From UBA6115 sp050953005 (lineage in GTDB: Bacteria > Bacillota > Clostridia > Christensenellales > Aristaeellaceae), in the NCBI GenBank assembly GCA_050953005.1, contig JBMNLV010000005.1, forward strand, positions 186,001-250,000: a stretch of 64,000 nucleotides of DNA, written 5' to 3'. Position numbers and translations under genes: made by a program. The notes beneath the pieces are model-generated. The model saw only the letters and a program-made list of their open reading frames with translations. It searched no databases and was not told where the DNA came from. Numbering within the stretch: the stretch's first letter is position 1; every line of letters starts with the position of its first letter. Shown piece after piece: positions 16,465 to 26,035 of the stretch.

Positions 16465-16496
16465 GCAGTGTGTAGAATTGTATGTATGGAGGGGTC

Positions 16497-17831
16497 ATGG
16501 CGCTGATCGACCTGATTTCCGCGAAGAAATTTTCCCGTGAGCTGTCCACGGCGCAGCTGCGTGAATTCGCCGCGGCCGCGGCGGATCCGGCCACGCCGGA
16601 TTACCAGCTGGCGGCCATGCTGATGGCGATCCGCCTAAACGGCATGACGGAGCGCGAGACGGCGGAATTGGCCATGGCCATGGCGCAGACCGGCGACATG
16701 CTTTCCCCTGAGGTGGGCGGCGTGCCGGTGGACAAGCATTCCACCGGCGGCGTGGGCGATACCACCACCCTGGTGCTGGTGCCGCTGGTGGCGGCCTGCG
16801 GGGGCAAGGTGGTCAAAATGTCCGGGCGCGGGCTGGGGCATACCGGCGGCACCATTGACAAGCTGGAGAGCATCCCGGGCTTTCGCGCCGAGCTGCCCGA
16901 AACGGACTTCCTGCGCATTGTGCGGGAAGTGGGCTGCTGCGTGGTGGGCCAAACCGGGGAGCTGGCCCCGGCGGACAAGCGGCTCTACAGTCTGCGGGAC
17001 GTCACCAGCACCGTGGATTCCATCCCGCTGATCGCCTCCTCCATCATGTCCAAGAAGCTGGCGGGCGGCGCCCGGGGCATCGTGCTGGATGTCAAGCTGG
17101 GCTCAGGCGCCCTGATGAAGACGATGGAAGACACGATGGCCCTTGCGCGGCTGATGTGCGCCATCGGCCGCCACAACGGCCGGCAGATGGCCGCGCTGAT
17201 CACCGGCATGGATGAGCCGCTGGGCAGCCAGGTAGGCAATGCCCTGGAGGTGGAGGAGGCCATCCGCGTCCTGTCCGGCCGGGTAACCGGCCCGCTAAAG
17301 ACAGTGTCCCTGGCGCTGGGCGCGCAGATGCTGGTATTGGGCGGAACCGCGCCTGACAAGCAGGCAGCGTGGGCGATGCTGGAAGCCGCCCTGCGGGAAG
17401 GCCGCGGGCTGGCCAAGTTCAGGCAGATGATCGCCGCCCAGGGCGGGGATGCCCGGGTATGCGACGATCCAGGGCTCCTGCCGCAGGCCGCTGTCAAAAC
17501 GCCGCTTTACGCGCGGGGGAACGCGTATCTGGCCGGCATCAATACCGAGAGCGCCGGCCTGGCCGCCCAGGTGCTGGGCGCGGGGCGGCTGAGAAAAGAG
17601 GATGTGATCGACCCCTCAGCCGGGTATATTCTCAAGAAGCGCGTTGGCGATTATGTGCGCGAAGGCGAGGAGATCGCCGTGCTGCATCACAGCGCGGCGG
17701 CCCCTGCTCAAAAGGCAGTTGACATGCTGCAGGGCGCCCTTGCCTTCAGCCCGCGGAAACCCTCAAAACAAGCGCTTATCCGCGCGCGGATCGCGCCGGA
17801 CGGAAAGGAAATATATGAAAACGACCTTTAA
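16497..17831 (+). CDS. pdp: Pyrimidine-nucleoside phosphorylase
   Basis: This enzyme splits uridine and thymidine with phosphate into the base and (deoxy)ribose 1-phosphate. ATG 16497 is preceded by GGAGGGG; an in-frame ATG at 16482 has no ribosome binding site. The 444-residue product has the family signature PVDKHSTGGVGDTTT, then KMSGRGLGHTGGT, the substrate segment LYSLRDVTSTVDSIPLI and SSIMSKKLAGGA. The C-terminal barrel-sandwich domain (ILKKRVGDYVREGEEIAVL) is present. Length and motifs fit PyNP better than AMP phosphorylase. It is the first gene of an overlapping five-gene operon whose other members have redox functions; the link between the two is unclear. Confidence 0.95.
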   Translation: MALIDLISAKKFSRELSTAQLREFAAAAADPATPDYQLAAMLMAIRLNGMTERETAELAMAMAQTGDMLSPEVGGVPVDKHSTGGVGDTTTLVLVPLVAACGGKVVKMSGRGLGHTGGTIDKLESIPGFRAELPETDFLRIVREVGCCVVGQTGELAPADKRLYSLRDVTSTVDSIPLIASSIMSKKLAGGARGIVLDVKLGSGALMKTMEDTMALARLMCAIGRHNGRQMAALITGMDEPLGSQVGNALEVEEAIRVLSGRVTGPLKTVSLALGAQMLVLGGTAPDKQAAWAMLEAALREGRGLAKFRQMIAAQGGDARVCDDPGLLPQAAVKTPLYARGNAYLAGINTESAGLAAQVLGAGRLRKEDVIDPSAGYILKKRVGDYVREGEEIAVLHHSAAAPAQKAVDMLQGALAFSPRKPSKQALIRARIAPDGKEIYENDL

Positions 17832-18444
17832 ACGCCTCCTGACCCTGACCCTGGCCCTGTTGCTTGTCCCGGGCGTCTTGACATCCATGGCGGAAGGCGC
17901 CCCTGTGGACTCTGTGAAAGAGCCCGTGGAAGCCGCGCCTGAAAATTTCTTTGCCGCCATGGAATGGACCTACTTGGACGGCACACCCTTTGACAGCTCG
18001 GTTTTTGTAGGCAAGCCCGTCTTTTTGAACATCTGGGCCACCTGGTGCGGCCCCTGCGTCAACGAGATGCCCCACCTGGACGAGCTGGCGCGCGAATACG
18101 CTGACAAAATCATCATCGTAGGCATGCACTCCGAGGGGCTGACGGTATCCGATCAGGGAGAAATCATCCCCAATGAGGAGAGAATCCGGGCCGCCCTGGC
18201 GCTGCAGGCTGACAAGGGGCTGACCTTTCCGCTGGTCAACCCGGACATCACGATGTTTTTATTGATGAATGACCCGCAATACGGCGTCAGCATCAGTGTG
18301 CTGCCCACCACCTGGCTGATTGACGGCGAGGGCTATATCCGCTTCATTCTGCCTTCGGCCAATGACAAGGACGGCTGGGCCAAGGTGATTGAGGAATTCC
18401 TCAGCGACCTGGAGAAGGAGGCAAATGAAAAGAACGAGGGCTGA
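17815..18444 (+). CDS. TlpA/ResA-like thioredoxin-fold protein, exported
   Basis: ATG 17815 overlaps the end of pdp by 17 nt and follows GGAAAGGA. The 209-residue product starts with a signal peptide (MKTTFKRLLTLTLALLLVPG) that has no lipobox Cys. It continues with a thioredoxin-like domain carrying the active site WATWCGPCVNEMP (about residues 76-88) and the cis-Pro loop VLPTTWLID. The TlpA/ResA/DsbE type reduces or exchanges disulfides outside the membrane. The following two genes (a CXXC miniprotein and a 4Fe-4S membrane protein) suggest an electron path across the membrane to it. Homologous trios occur in other Clostridia. Confidence 0.88.
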   Translation: MKTTFKRLLTLTLALLLVPGVLTSMAEGAPVDSVKEPVEAAPENFFAAMEWTYLDGTPFDSSVFVGKPVFLNIWATWCGPCVNEMPHLDELAREYADKIIIVGMHSEGLTVSDQGEIIPNEERIRAALALQADKGLTFPLVNPDITMFLLMNDPQYGVSISVLPTTWLIDGEGYIRFILPSANDKDGWAKVIEEFLSDLEKEANEKNEG

Positions 18445-18589
18445 ATCTGACAGTGCCAGGCGCAGGCTTGCCTGGCCGCTCATCATGCTGGGCGCTCTCA
18501 TGATGGCGCTGGGCGCCTGGCGCGGCGAGGTGGCTGTTGTGCTGCAAAAAGCCATCCGCATCTGCCTGGAGTGTATCGGCATTGGCTAA
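18425..18589 (+). CDS. CD1871A family CXXC motif-containing miniprotein
   Basis: This 54-residue protein has a basic N-terminus, one hydrophobic helix (LAWPLIMLGALMMALGAW, about 15-32) and the C-terminal motif ICLECIGIG. Size, the RGEVAVVLQKAI segment and the CLEC pair match the CD1871A family, which is regularly encoded between a TlpA-like thioredoxin and a 4Fe-4S membrane protein, as here. It overlaps the upstream gene by 20 nt and the downstream gene by 8 nt, indicating translational coupling. The CXXC near the membrane face may pass electrons or a disulfide between its neighbours (inference). Confidence 0.8.
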   Translation: MKRTRAESDSARRRLAWPLIMLGALMMALGAWRGEVAVVLQKAIRICLECIGIG

Positions 18590-19565
18590 GCGTCAAAAAA
18601 AAGAGCGCCCGCGCTTCCGCAGGATTATCCAGCTGTTTTTCGCGGCGGCCACCAACTCTTATGTGACCGGCTTCGCGGCGGGCAGGATTTATCAGGGCAA
18701 GCTCAAACAATTGTGCCACCCGGGCTTGAACTGCTATTCCTGCCCGGGCGCCCTGCTGTCCTGCCCCATTGGCGCGCTGCAGGCGGTGATCGGCAGCCGC
18801 GGTTTCGACCTGTCGCTGTATGTGTTCGGCTTTCTGCTCTCTGTGGGCGCTTTGCTGGGGCGCATGGTCTGCGGCTTCCTGTGCCCCTTCGGGCTGATTC
18901 AGGAGCTGATCCACAGGATCCCCTTCCCCAGGAAGATCAGGGATTTCAAGCTGGACAAGCCGCTGCGCTATGTGAAGTACGCCGTGCTGCTGGTGATGGT
19001 TATCCTGCTGCCCATGCTGCTCAACAACGCCGCCGGCGAGGCGCCGCCCACTTACTGCAAGTACGTCTGCCCCGCGGGCATCCTGGAAGGCGGCATCCCG
19101 CTGGTCTACTTCAGCCCGCCCGGCGCGGACGCGCCGCAGGCCTCCGCCCTCCGGTCGCCCGCCCTGCCCGGCATGCCGCCGGTCAAAATCATCCAAAAGG
19201 AGGGGCCGCGCTTTGTCACCGGGGCGCTGTTCGCCCTGAAAATGAGCATCCTGGCGGTCACCCTGCTGGCCTGCCTGGCCATCTACCGGCCCTTTTGCAA
19301 GTATGTCTGTCCCCTGGGCGCGGCCTACGGCCTGCTCAACCCGGTCAGCCTGTACCGCCTGCGGCTTAACGACGCGCGGTGCATCCGTTGCGGCGCTTGC
19401 AGGCGAGCCTGCCAGATGTCCCTGGATCCGGTAAAACAGCTCAACCACGTCGAATGCGTGCGCTGCGGTGATTGTGTCAACGCCTGCCCGGCGGACGCGC
19501 TGTCCCTGGGCTTTGGGGCCAAGCGGGAGGACAAGCTCCCGGTCCCCGGAAAGGAAACCCGATGA
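18582..19565 (+). CDS. NapH-like polytopic 4Fe-4S membrane protein
   Basis: The start is taken as TTG 18582, which overlaps the stop of the miniprotein gene; GGAG lies about 10 nt upstream, and the earlier ATG in the frame has no support. The 327-residue product has several membrane segments (LYVFGFLLSVGALLGRMVCG, YAVLLVMVILLPMLL, SILAVTLLACLAIY). Cys-rich loops include CHPGLNCYSCPGALLSCPIGA, two CGFLCPFG/CKYVCPxG motifs and a C-terminal pair of ferredoxin-type clusters (CIRCGACRRACQMSLDP, CVRCGDCVNACP). This is the NapH/CcoG-like fold that carries electrons across or along the membrane. Its likely partner is the exported thioredoxin. Confidence 0.85.
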   Translation: MAKRQKKERPRFRRIIQLFFAAATNSYVTGFAAGRIYQGKLKQLCHPGLNCYSCPGALLSCPIGALQAVIGSRGFDLSLYVFGFLLSVGALLGRMVCGFLCPFGLIQELIHRIPFPRKIRDFKLDKPLRYVKYAVLLVMVILLPMLLNNAAGEAPPTYCKYVCPAGILEGGIPLVYFSPPGADAPQASALRSPALPGMPPVKIIQKEGPRFVTGALFALKMSILAVTLLACLAIYRPFCKYVCPLGAAYGLLNPVSLYRLRLNDARCIRCGACRRACQMSLDPVKQLNHVECVRCGDCVNACPADALSLGFGAKREDKLPVPGKETR

Positions 19566-20731
19566 AAAAAAACCTGTTGATCGCATTGGTCTGCCTGTCC
19601 CTGATGCCCTTCGCGGTATTTTCCCAGGAGGCGGCGGAGCCCATCCGCCTGGCCGAGGTGGAGCAATTCAACCAATCCCTGCTGGAGATGGCCATGGCGG
19701 AGCAGCTTTCGCCCTTCAGCGCGGATGGCGGCTACCTGGTGCGGGGCAACGGCTATGAACTGCTGCTGGCCGGTGAGGATGTCAGCGCGGATTCCCTGGT
19801 GCTTTCCGCCGCGCTGACCGACCTGCCGCACAGCGATGAGCAGGCGCAGGCAACGCAGGCGCCTGCCAGCCCACGCGGCGTAATGCCGGGCATGGTGGTG
19901 GAGGATTTGCTGGCGCTGTATCCCAATGACAACCCCTCCCTGGCGGGCACGACGGACCGCGCTGTGCTCTATATCACCGGGGAACTGCCCGCGGCAGTCA
20001 GCGTGGGCTTCCTGTTGCGCGACGGGCGCAGCCCGCAATCCATCGAGCAGCTGGTCTACTATCAGGCCGGGGACGGCGTGATGCGGGCCGGACTGCAATA
20101 TACCCTGGACATGGGCATCGTGACAGCCATCCGCAGCTTTACCTCGCGCGAGGCGCTCAGCCAGCAGCAGGCGGCTGAGGAGCTGGCCAATCTGCGTGAT
20201 TTGCAGGAGCAAAACCAGTACATCGCCCTGGGCGACAGGGACGGCAGCCGCTTCGCCCGGGAGGATCTGGAGCTGGCCGGGCTGGACTTCCTGGACGCGC
20301 AGCTGGACACCCTGAGCAGCGTGCTGGGCGAGGCCGCCAATCAGGAGAGCGTGGACAATTCCGATGGCAGCACGCTGATCATCAGCCAGTGGCCCGGCTT
20401 TGAGAGCGTTTTTGTCCGCCGGGAGGGCGCGCCCGACCGCGCCCAGCGCCTGACGGTGAACGGCGGTGCCTTTGAAGGCCCGCGCGGCTTGCGCCTGGGG
20501 GATCCCCTGGCCCAGGCCGTCTCACGCTTTGAGCATGCGGGTGAAGTGGGCGCTGCCGGCGGCACGCTGTACGGACAGGCGGAGCAGCAGGTCCCCCCCT
20601 ACGGCCTGATGGTGGTCAACCCTGAGAGCACGCTGCTGTATTACGCCATTGACACACAGGCCGGCAAGGCCGCGTTGATTCTGGAGTTTGTAGACGACCT
20701 GCTGGTAAACATGACCCTGACCTACCTGTAA
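19562..20731 (+). CDS. Secreted hypothetical protein
   Basis: ATG 19562 overlaps the stop of the preceding gene (ATGA) and is followed by a signal peptide (MKKNLLIALVCLSLMPFAVF, cleavage likely near FSQEA). The mature 370-residue chain is acidic and alanine/leucine-rich, without Cys pairs or recognisable domains. Two halves each contain a PRGLRLGDPLAQAV-like or PRGVMPGMVVEDLLALYP segment, suggesting an internal duplication of a small domain that begins with a conserved (P)RG-x-x-x-G-x-x-x-x-x-(V/A) turn. It ends the operon. I do not recognise the function. Confidence 0.7.
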   Translation: MKKNLLIALVCLSLMPFAVFSQEAAEPIRLAEVEQFNQSLLEMAMAEQLSPFSADGGYLVRGNGYELLLAGEDVSADSLVLSAALTDLPHSDEQAQATQAPASPRGVMPGMVVEDLLALYPNDNPSLAGTTDRAVLYITGELPAAVSVGFLLRDGRSPQSIEQLVYYQAGDGVMRAGLQYTLDMGIVTAIRSFTSREALSQQQAAEELANLRDLQEQNQYIALGDRDGSRFAREDLELAGLDFLDAQLDTLSSVLGEAANQESVDNSDGSTLIISQWPGFESVFVRREGAPDRAQRLTVNGGAFEGPRGLRLGDPLAQAVSRFEHAGEVGAAGGTLYGQAEQQVPPYGLMVVNPESTLLYYAIDTQAGKAALILEFVDDLLVNMTLTYL

Positions 20732-20778
20732 GGCGATCCGCCCGGCAGCGCGGCTGCCCGATGATGAAGGGAGTTCCC

Positions 20779-23586
20779 ATGAAGATTGACCTGAGCTGCC
20801 CGGTTGAGCTTTGGCATTTCAGACTGCCCACTGAGGAGTACCCGGTGGTCAGCCTGAACCTGTTCAACCTGTCCGACAAGGCCGTTGTCTCCTTGCAAGC
20901 GGCCTTTTTAAGCTTTGACGCGGACGGCTCCCAATACGCGCGCCAGGTGGAGCGTGTGCAGGGCTTGGATGGCCAGCCGCGTAGCGCCTTTGAGGTGCTC
21001 ATCGCAACGGAGGACGGGCACCTGGCCGCGCGCATGGATTTCGTCATTGAGAAGGTCTGGTTTGAGGATGGCACTGTCTGGCGGCGTGGCGCCAGGGAAA
21101 TGAGCGAGTACCGCCCCAACCGCATGGAGGCTTCCCGGCAGCTGGACCTGCTGCGCCAGTTGGTGGGTGATGACGCCCTGGGCTATCCCTCCGACCAGGG
21201 AGCGGTCTGGGTGTGCCTGTGCGGGCGGCCCAACGCAGCCAGCGCCGTGCAGTGTCAGCGCTGCCAGCGTGACAAGCATGAGCAGTTTACCAAATACAAC
21301 AAGGCGGCTATCGAAACGCTCATTTACCGCCGCGACAGCGAGCTGGAAGAAAAGGCCCGCAAGGCGCGGCTGGAGGCGGGGCGCATGCAGGAGGAGCGCG
21401 AGCAAAAAGAGCTCAGGCGCCGCAGGCGCATCAGGCGCAGCCTGATAAGCGTCTTCACGCTGGCGCTGGTGGCGTTTGGCGGCTGGGCAGGCGTTACCTA
21501 TGGCATCCCGGCGCTGCATTACTATCAGGCCGGCAAGCTGTTGTCTTCCGGGCAGTATGACGAGGCCAAGATCAAGTACCTGGCGCTGGAAGACTACCGT
21601 GACAGCGCGGACCTGGCCCGGGAATCGGATTACCGCAAGGCCGGGCGCTTTATGCAGGTGGGCAACGCGACCGCCATCAAAAGCGCTGAGGCGCTGTACA
21701 CGGCGCTTGGGGACTATAAGGATGCCGCCGGCTTATACCAGGACGCGCATTACCGCCGCGCCGCGCTGTCAGCCCAGGCCGGGGACTATGCCGCTGCCAT
21801 CGACATGTATAACAGCCTGGGCGCCTACCTTGACAGCGCCCAGCGCAGCCTGAGCGCGCAGCATGACTGGGCAAAAAAGCTGATGGATGAGCTGGCCTAT
21901 GATACCGCGCGGGAGAAGCTGCTGGCCCTGGGCGATTACCGCGACGCGGCTGCCCTGGCGGACGACTGCCTCTTCCTGCCCGCCCTGGCCCATCTGGACA
22001 ACAAGGAATTCCAGCAGGCCGAGGCGCTGCTGGTTCAGCTGACCGGCAACCAGGCCGCCGCCCTCAAGCTGCAGGAAACCTACTATCTCTGGGGGGAGAT
22101 GCTGTTTGCCGGGCGGCAGTTTGAGGATGCCGCCGCGCGCTTCCTGCAGGCCGGGGACTATCTGGACGCCTTCCGCCGGGCTTCCGAATGCCTGTATGAG
22201 CCGGCGCTGGAGCTGTATACCCGGGGTGATTACGCCAAGGCCAAGTCCTACTTTGAGCAGATCCTGGCCTACCGCGACAGCGCAGTGCTCTCCCAGCGCG
22301 CCTCCCTGGAGATGGGCAAGGCCGCCCTTGAGGCGGAGGAATATGAGCAGGCGCGCGGGCACCTGATGGCCGCGCCTGATATTCAGGAGGCCGTGGACAG
22401 CCTGCGCGCGGCCAACTACCATCTGGGTGAGGACGCCGTCAGCCGCGGCGCGCTGCAAACCGCCGCGGAGCTGTATACCCTGGCCGGGAACTATAAGGAT
22501 GCCAAGAGCAAGGCCGGCAAGGCCTGGTTTGATGCCGGCATCCAGCTGATGAACGCCAGGGACTATACCAGCGCTGCAGCCCTGTTTGAGAAGATTCCCG
22601 ATTATCCGGGCGCAGCGGATGAACTGCGCCAAGCTGAGTACAACCAAGCCATCGCGCTGCTGGACCAGGGTTTTAACGAGCAGGCCATCGCGGCATTTAC
22701 CGCCCTGGCGGACTATGGCCAAAGCGCGGACTACCTCAACAAGGCGACCTACCAGCTGGGCGCGTCCCACCTGGAAAAGAAGGAATATGAGCAGGCGGCC
22801 GGTCTGTTTTTGGGGCTGGGCGCCTATCTGGACGCGTCTGAACGCTACCGGGAGGCCCAGCATGCCCTGGCTTTAGCCGCCCTCAACAGTGGGGATATCC
22901 CTCAGGCGATCGCGCTGCTGGAGCCCATCCGGGATTATAAGAACGCCGGGGAGCTTTATGACGCCTCGGTGTACCAGCAGGCCACAACCGAGGAAGCCGC
23001 GGGCAACCTGGGCGAGGCCGCGCGCCTGTATGGGAAGATCCCCCTGTACAAGGATGCCGCGCAAAAAAGCGGGGACAACTATACTACCTACTTTGAAACC
23101 GCCTACCGAGCCGCCAAGGAGGGCATGAGCAAGAAGGACTACAAGGCGGTGATCGACGCGCTGGAGGGCTTGGACCGCAGCAACACAGGGGAGGCTTACC
23201 AGGACATCCCGCAGATGTACCAGGAGGCTGCCTACCGCTACGCCGATGAGCTCTACAAAGACAAAAAGCCTTATGAGGCGCTTGCCTATTACCGCAAAAT
23301 TCCGGACTACAAGGATGTTTCCACGAAGAAAATCACACGCACGCCCTATCAGATCATCGGCAGCTGGCGCAGTCAGAAGGGCGCGGAGTTCATCTTCCGG
23401 GATGACGGCAGCTGCCTGATTGAAGGCAAGGAAATGTATTATTATGCCCGGCAATACCTGCTGCAGGTGGGCAGCAGGCCGGATGAGCTGAACATCAGCT
23501 ATAATATCGTGTACCTGCGCCCGAAGGCCCTCTCCCTGCGTCACATGGGCAACCAGACCCTGTATAAATGTGAACGGCTTGATTAG
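20779..23586 (+). CDS. Zinc-ribbon, single-pass membrane protein with long TPR domain
   Basis: ATG 20779 (AAGGGAG upstream) is preferred over the in-frame ATGs at 20761. The 935-residue chain starts with a beta-rich domain (1-130), then a zinc-ribbon-like segment (WVCLCGRPNAASAVQCQRCQ, about 150), a charged helix rich in Arg, Glu and Lys, and one membrane helix (SLISVFTLALVAFGGWAG). About 600 residues of tetratricopeptide-like repeats follow, each ending in a variant of LGDYKDA or YRDSA. The C-terminus is a small domain (IIGSWRSQKGAEFIFRDDG) resembling lipocalin-like modules that follow TPRs in Clostridia. The TPR arm is likely outside the cell. The partners are unknown. Confidence 0.8.
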   Translation: MKIDLSCPVELWHFRLPTEEYPVVSLNLFNLSDKAVVSLQAAFLSFDADGSQYARQVERVQGLDGQPRSAFEVLIATEDGHLAARMDFVIEKVWFEDGTVWRRGAREMSEYRPNRMEASRQLDLLRQLVGDDALGYPSDQGAVWVCLCGRPNAASAVQCQRCQRDKHEQFTKYNKAAIETLIYRRDSELEEKARKARLEAGRMQEEREQKELRRRRRIRRSLISVFTLALVAFGGWAGVTYGIPALHYYQAGKLLSSGQYDEAKIKYLALEDYRDSADLARESDYRKAGRFMQVGNATAIKSAEALYTALGDYKDAAGLYQDAHYRRAALSAQAGDYAAAIDMYNSLGAYLDSAQRSLSAQHDWAKKLMDELAYDTAREKLLALGDYRDAAALADDCLFLPALAHLDNKEFQQAEALLVQLTGNQAAALKLQETYYLWGEMLFAGRQFEDAAARFLQAGDYLDAFRRASECLYEPALELYTRGDYAKAKSYFEQILAYRDSAVLSQRASLEMGKAALEAEEYEQARGHLMAAPDIQEAVDSLRAANYHLGEDAVSRGALQTAAELYTLAGNYKDAKSKAGKAWFDAGIQLMNARDYTSAAALFEKIPDYPGAADELRQAEYNQAIALLDQGFNEQAIAAFTALADYGQSADYLNKATYQLGASHLEKKEYEQAAGLFLGLGAYLDASERYREAQHALALAALNSGDIPQAIALLEPIRDYKNAGELYDASVYQQATTEEAAGNLGEAARLYGKIPLYKDAAQKSGDNYTTYFETAYRAAKEGMSKKDYKAVIDALEGLDRSNTGEAYQDIPQMYQEAAYRYADELYKDKKPYEALAYYRKIPDYKDVSTKKITRTPYQIIGSWRSQKGAEFIFRDDGSCLIEGKEMYYYARQYLLQVGSRPDELNISYNIVYLRPKALSLRHMGNQTLYKCERLD

Positions 23587-23606
23587 TTCCAGCCCCGGTC
23601 ACCGGT

Positions 23607-24794
23607 ATGCAGAAGCTGATTGATTCCTGGCGCCGCCACAGCGCGCTGGAGGCGCGCGGACGCATTCCCGCGCTGGATGGTCTGCGCGCCTTTTTTGTGT
23701 TTTCTATCGTGGCCTACCATTTCTGGCAGCAGTCCTGGCTGACGCCCACGTTTACGCTTTTCGGCACATTCATCAGCCTGGACCCCTGGCTGCGCACCGG
23801 ATACCTGTGGGTGGACGGCCTGCTGCTGCTGTCCGGTTTTTTGCTGTACCTGCCGACGGCGCGCGCGATGGAGGCGGGGCGGCAGGCGCCCGGCTTTGCG
23901 GGCTTTTACACCCGGCGTTTTTTTCGCATCGTGCCCACCTACGTGCTGCACCTGCTGGTCATCTTCCTGGTGGTAGCGCTGCCGGAAAAGCGTTACGCCA
24001 CCTGGTGGGAGGCGCTGCGCGACTGGCTGGCGCACCTGAGCTTTACCCATCCCTGGTTTCCCTTCAGTTCGCTGCACACCCCGCTCAACGGCGCCCTGTG
24101 GACGCTGGGGGTTGAGGTACAGTTTTATCTCCTGTTCCCGCTGGTGGCGCGCGCCTTTCGGCGCATGCCGCTGATGACCTACCTGGGCCTGGGCGCGGTA
24201 GCCTTTTTGTTTCGCCACTACGCGATGCATTCCGCGCATACCTCCATGCTGCTCAACCAGCTTCCCGCCTTCCTGGATGTTTACCTCAACGGCTTTGTGG
24301 CCGCCATGGTGTACGCGCGCCTGGAACGCCGCGGCCATGATGACGGATTGCAGCGCGTTTTCATGACAGCGGTGCTGCTGGCCGGGGTCATGGGCCTGGC
24401 TGCGCTGGTGGGCAGGCAGGTCGGGATGCGTTCGATGCAGGAGCTGCTCAACGGGCAATTGAGCATGCGCTATATGCAGTCATTGTTTACGGCGCTGGTG
24501 ATGCTGGGCGCCTGCCTGGGCCTGGGCGGCGTACGGATTTTTCTGGGAAACCGCCTGACCTTCTGGCTGGCCGCCATCAGCTACCAGGTGTTTTTATGGC
24601 ATCAAATGATCGCCCTGCAAATGAAGAAGCGGGGCTTTCCGCCCAGCGTGAACCCTGATCCGCACATAGTGGGCGAGCGCGCCTGGCAAATCGGCTATAC
24701 CCTGGCAGCATTGGCGCTGACCATGCTGATCGCCACGGCGGTGACCTATCTGATCGAACGCCCGATATCCGCGCGCGCACGCAAACTGACATGA
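23607..24794 (+). CDS. Acyltransferase family 3 membrane protein (OafA/YrhL type)
   Basis: This 395-residue integral membrane protein has about ten hydrophobic helices. The family signature is RIPALDGLRAFFVFSIVAYHFW at the N-terminus, with the conserved His in the first helix; GYLWVDGLLLLSGFLLY and YTRRFFRIVPTY follow in the expected order, as does LWTLGVEVQFYLLFPL. Such enzymes move acyl groups onto surface polysaccharides or peptidoglycan. No ribosome binding site stands out before ATG 23607, 20 nt after the TPR gene, so translational coupling is possible. The acceptor is unknown. Confidence 0.88.
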   Translation: MQKLIDSWRRHSALEARGRIPALDGLRAFFVFSIVAYHFWQQSWLTPTFTLFGTFISLDPWLRTGYLWVDGLLLLSGFLLYLPTARAMEAGRQAPGFAGFYTRRFFRIVPTYVLHLLVIFLVVALPEKRYATWWEALRDWLAHLSFTHPWFPFSSLHTPLNGALWTLGVEVQFYLLFPLVARAFRRMPLMTYLGLGAVAFLFRHYAMHSAHTSMLLNQLPAFLDVYLNGFVAAMVYARLERRGHDDGLQRVFMTAVLLAGVMGLAALVGRQVGMRSMQELLNGQLSMRYMQSLFTALVMLGACLGLGGVRIFLGNRLTFWLAAISYQVFLWHQMIALQMKKRGFPPSVNPDPHIVGERAWQIGYTLAALALTMLIATAVTYLIERPISARARKLT

Positions 24795-24831
24795 GCGGAT
24801 GTGGCAAAGCGTTCCCGGGGAGGCTATGGGG

Positions 24832-25956
24832 ATGAGCCGGCCTGTCGGCGTGTACATTCATCTGCCATTTTGCGCATCCAAGTGCGCCTACTGCGATTTT
24901 CCTTCCTACGCAGGGCAGGAACACCTCAAGGAAACCTACACGCAGGTCCTGTGCGCGGAGATCGCGGAGCGCGCGGACCTGACCGGTCCCCTGACGGTGG
25001 ACACCGTGTTTTTGGGCGGCGGTACGCCTTCGCTGATGGCGCCCGGGCAACTGGCCCGGATCCTGGACACCTTGCGCGCGCACTATGAGGTGCTGGCAGG
25101 CGCTGAAATCACCTGCGAAGCCAATCCCGGAACGCTGGAGCGCGCGCTGCTGGACACCCTGGCGGCGCGGGGCGTCAACCGCCTGTCCCTCGGCGCGCAA
25201 AGCGCGCATGAGGACGAGCTCAGGCTGCTGGGGCGCATCCACACCTGGGAACAGGTGGCGCAGTCCGTCAGCATGGCGCGGGCCGCGGGGCTTTACAACA
25301 TCAATCTGGACCTGATGAGCGCCCTGCCCGGGCAGGACTGGCCCAAGCTCAGGGCCACGCTGCAGGCTGCCCTGTCCCTGCGGCCCACCCACCTGTCCTG
25401 CTACAGCCTGATCCTGGAAGAAGGCACGCCCTTGTATGAGCGCCATGCGCGCGGCCTGCTGCGCCTGCCCGATGAGGACACCGAGCGGCAGCTGTACCGG
25501 AACGCCGTGCGCCTGCTGGAGGCCGCCGGGTATCCGCGCTATGAGATCAGCAACCATTGCCGCCCGGGCCATGAATGCCGGCATAACCTCAACTGCTGGA
25601 ATTACCATGACTATCTGGGCTTCGGGCTGTCCGCGGCCGGGCTGCTGCGCGGGCGCCGGCGCAAAAATCCTGAAGGCCTGCGCGCCTACCTGGACCATGA
25701 ACCGCCTGAGGAAGAAGCGCTCAGCGCTGCCGATGAACGCTTTGAGATGCTGATGCTGGCGCTGCGCACCTGCCGCGGGCTGGATGAGGACGCTTTTGCC
25801 GCGCGTTTTGGACTAAGCCCGCGGCAAGCCTGGCCACAGGCGCTGCCGCGCCATCTGGATGGCGGTCTGCTGCGGCGGGAGGGCGGCTTTTTGCGCCTGA
25901 CAGACAAGGGTTTTGACCTGATGGACCGCGCGCTGGTGGATTTTATGCCTGATTAA
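24832..25956 (+). CDS. hemW: HemW, radical SAM heme chaperone-like protein
   Basis: Of several in-frame Met codons, ATG 24832 is placed 8 nt after GGGGAGG and starts MSRPVGVYIHLPFC, the usual beginning of the family (374 residues). The radical SAM cluster motif is CASKCAYCDF; the residue after the third Cys is Asp rather than the Cys found in true coproporphyrinogen dehydrogenase HemN, so HemW is the better call. FLGGGTPSL, ANPGTLE, LSLGAQS and the C-terminal HemN_C region (YEISNHCRPGHECRHNLNCW) are present. HemW inserts heme into target proteins. Confidence 0.93.
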   Translation: MSRPVGVYIHLPFCASKCAYCDFPSYAGQEHLKETYTQVLCAEIAERADLTGPLTVDTVFLGGGTPSLMAPGQLARILDTLRAHYEVLAGAEITCEANPGTLERALLDTLAARGVNRLSLGAQSAHEDELRLLGRIHTWEQVAQSVSMARAAGLYNINLDLMSALPGQDWPKLRATLQAALSLRPTHLSCYSLILEEGTPLYERHARGLLRLPDEDTERQLYRNAVRLLEAAGYPRYEISNHCRPGHECRHNLNCWNYHDYLGFGLSAAGLLRGRRRKNPEGLRAYLDHEPPEEEALSAADERFEMLMLALRTCRGLDEDAFAARFGLSPRQAWPQALPRHLDGGLLRREGGFLRLTDKGFDLMDRALVDFMPD

Positions 25957-26035
25957 CGGGGATGTTTTGGCAAAAGGCAAGATTTTTGTCCGCTGATACG
26001 TTATACTATTGCCAAGCGATAAGGAGGTATCATTC

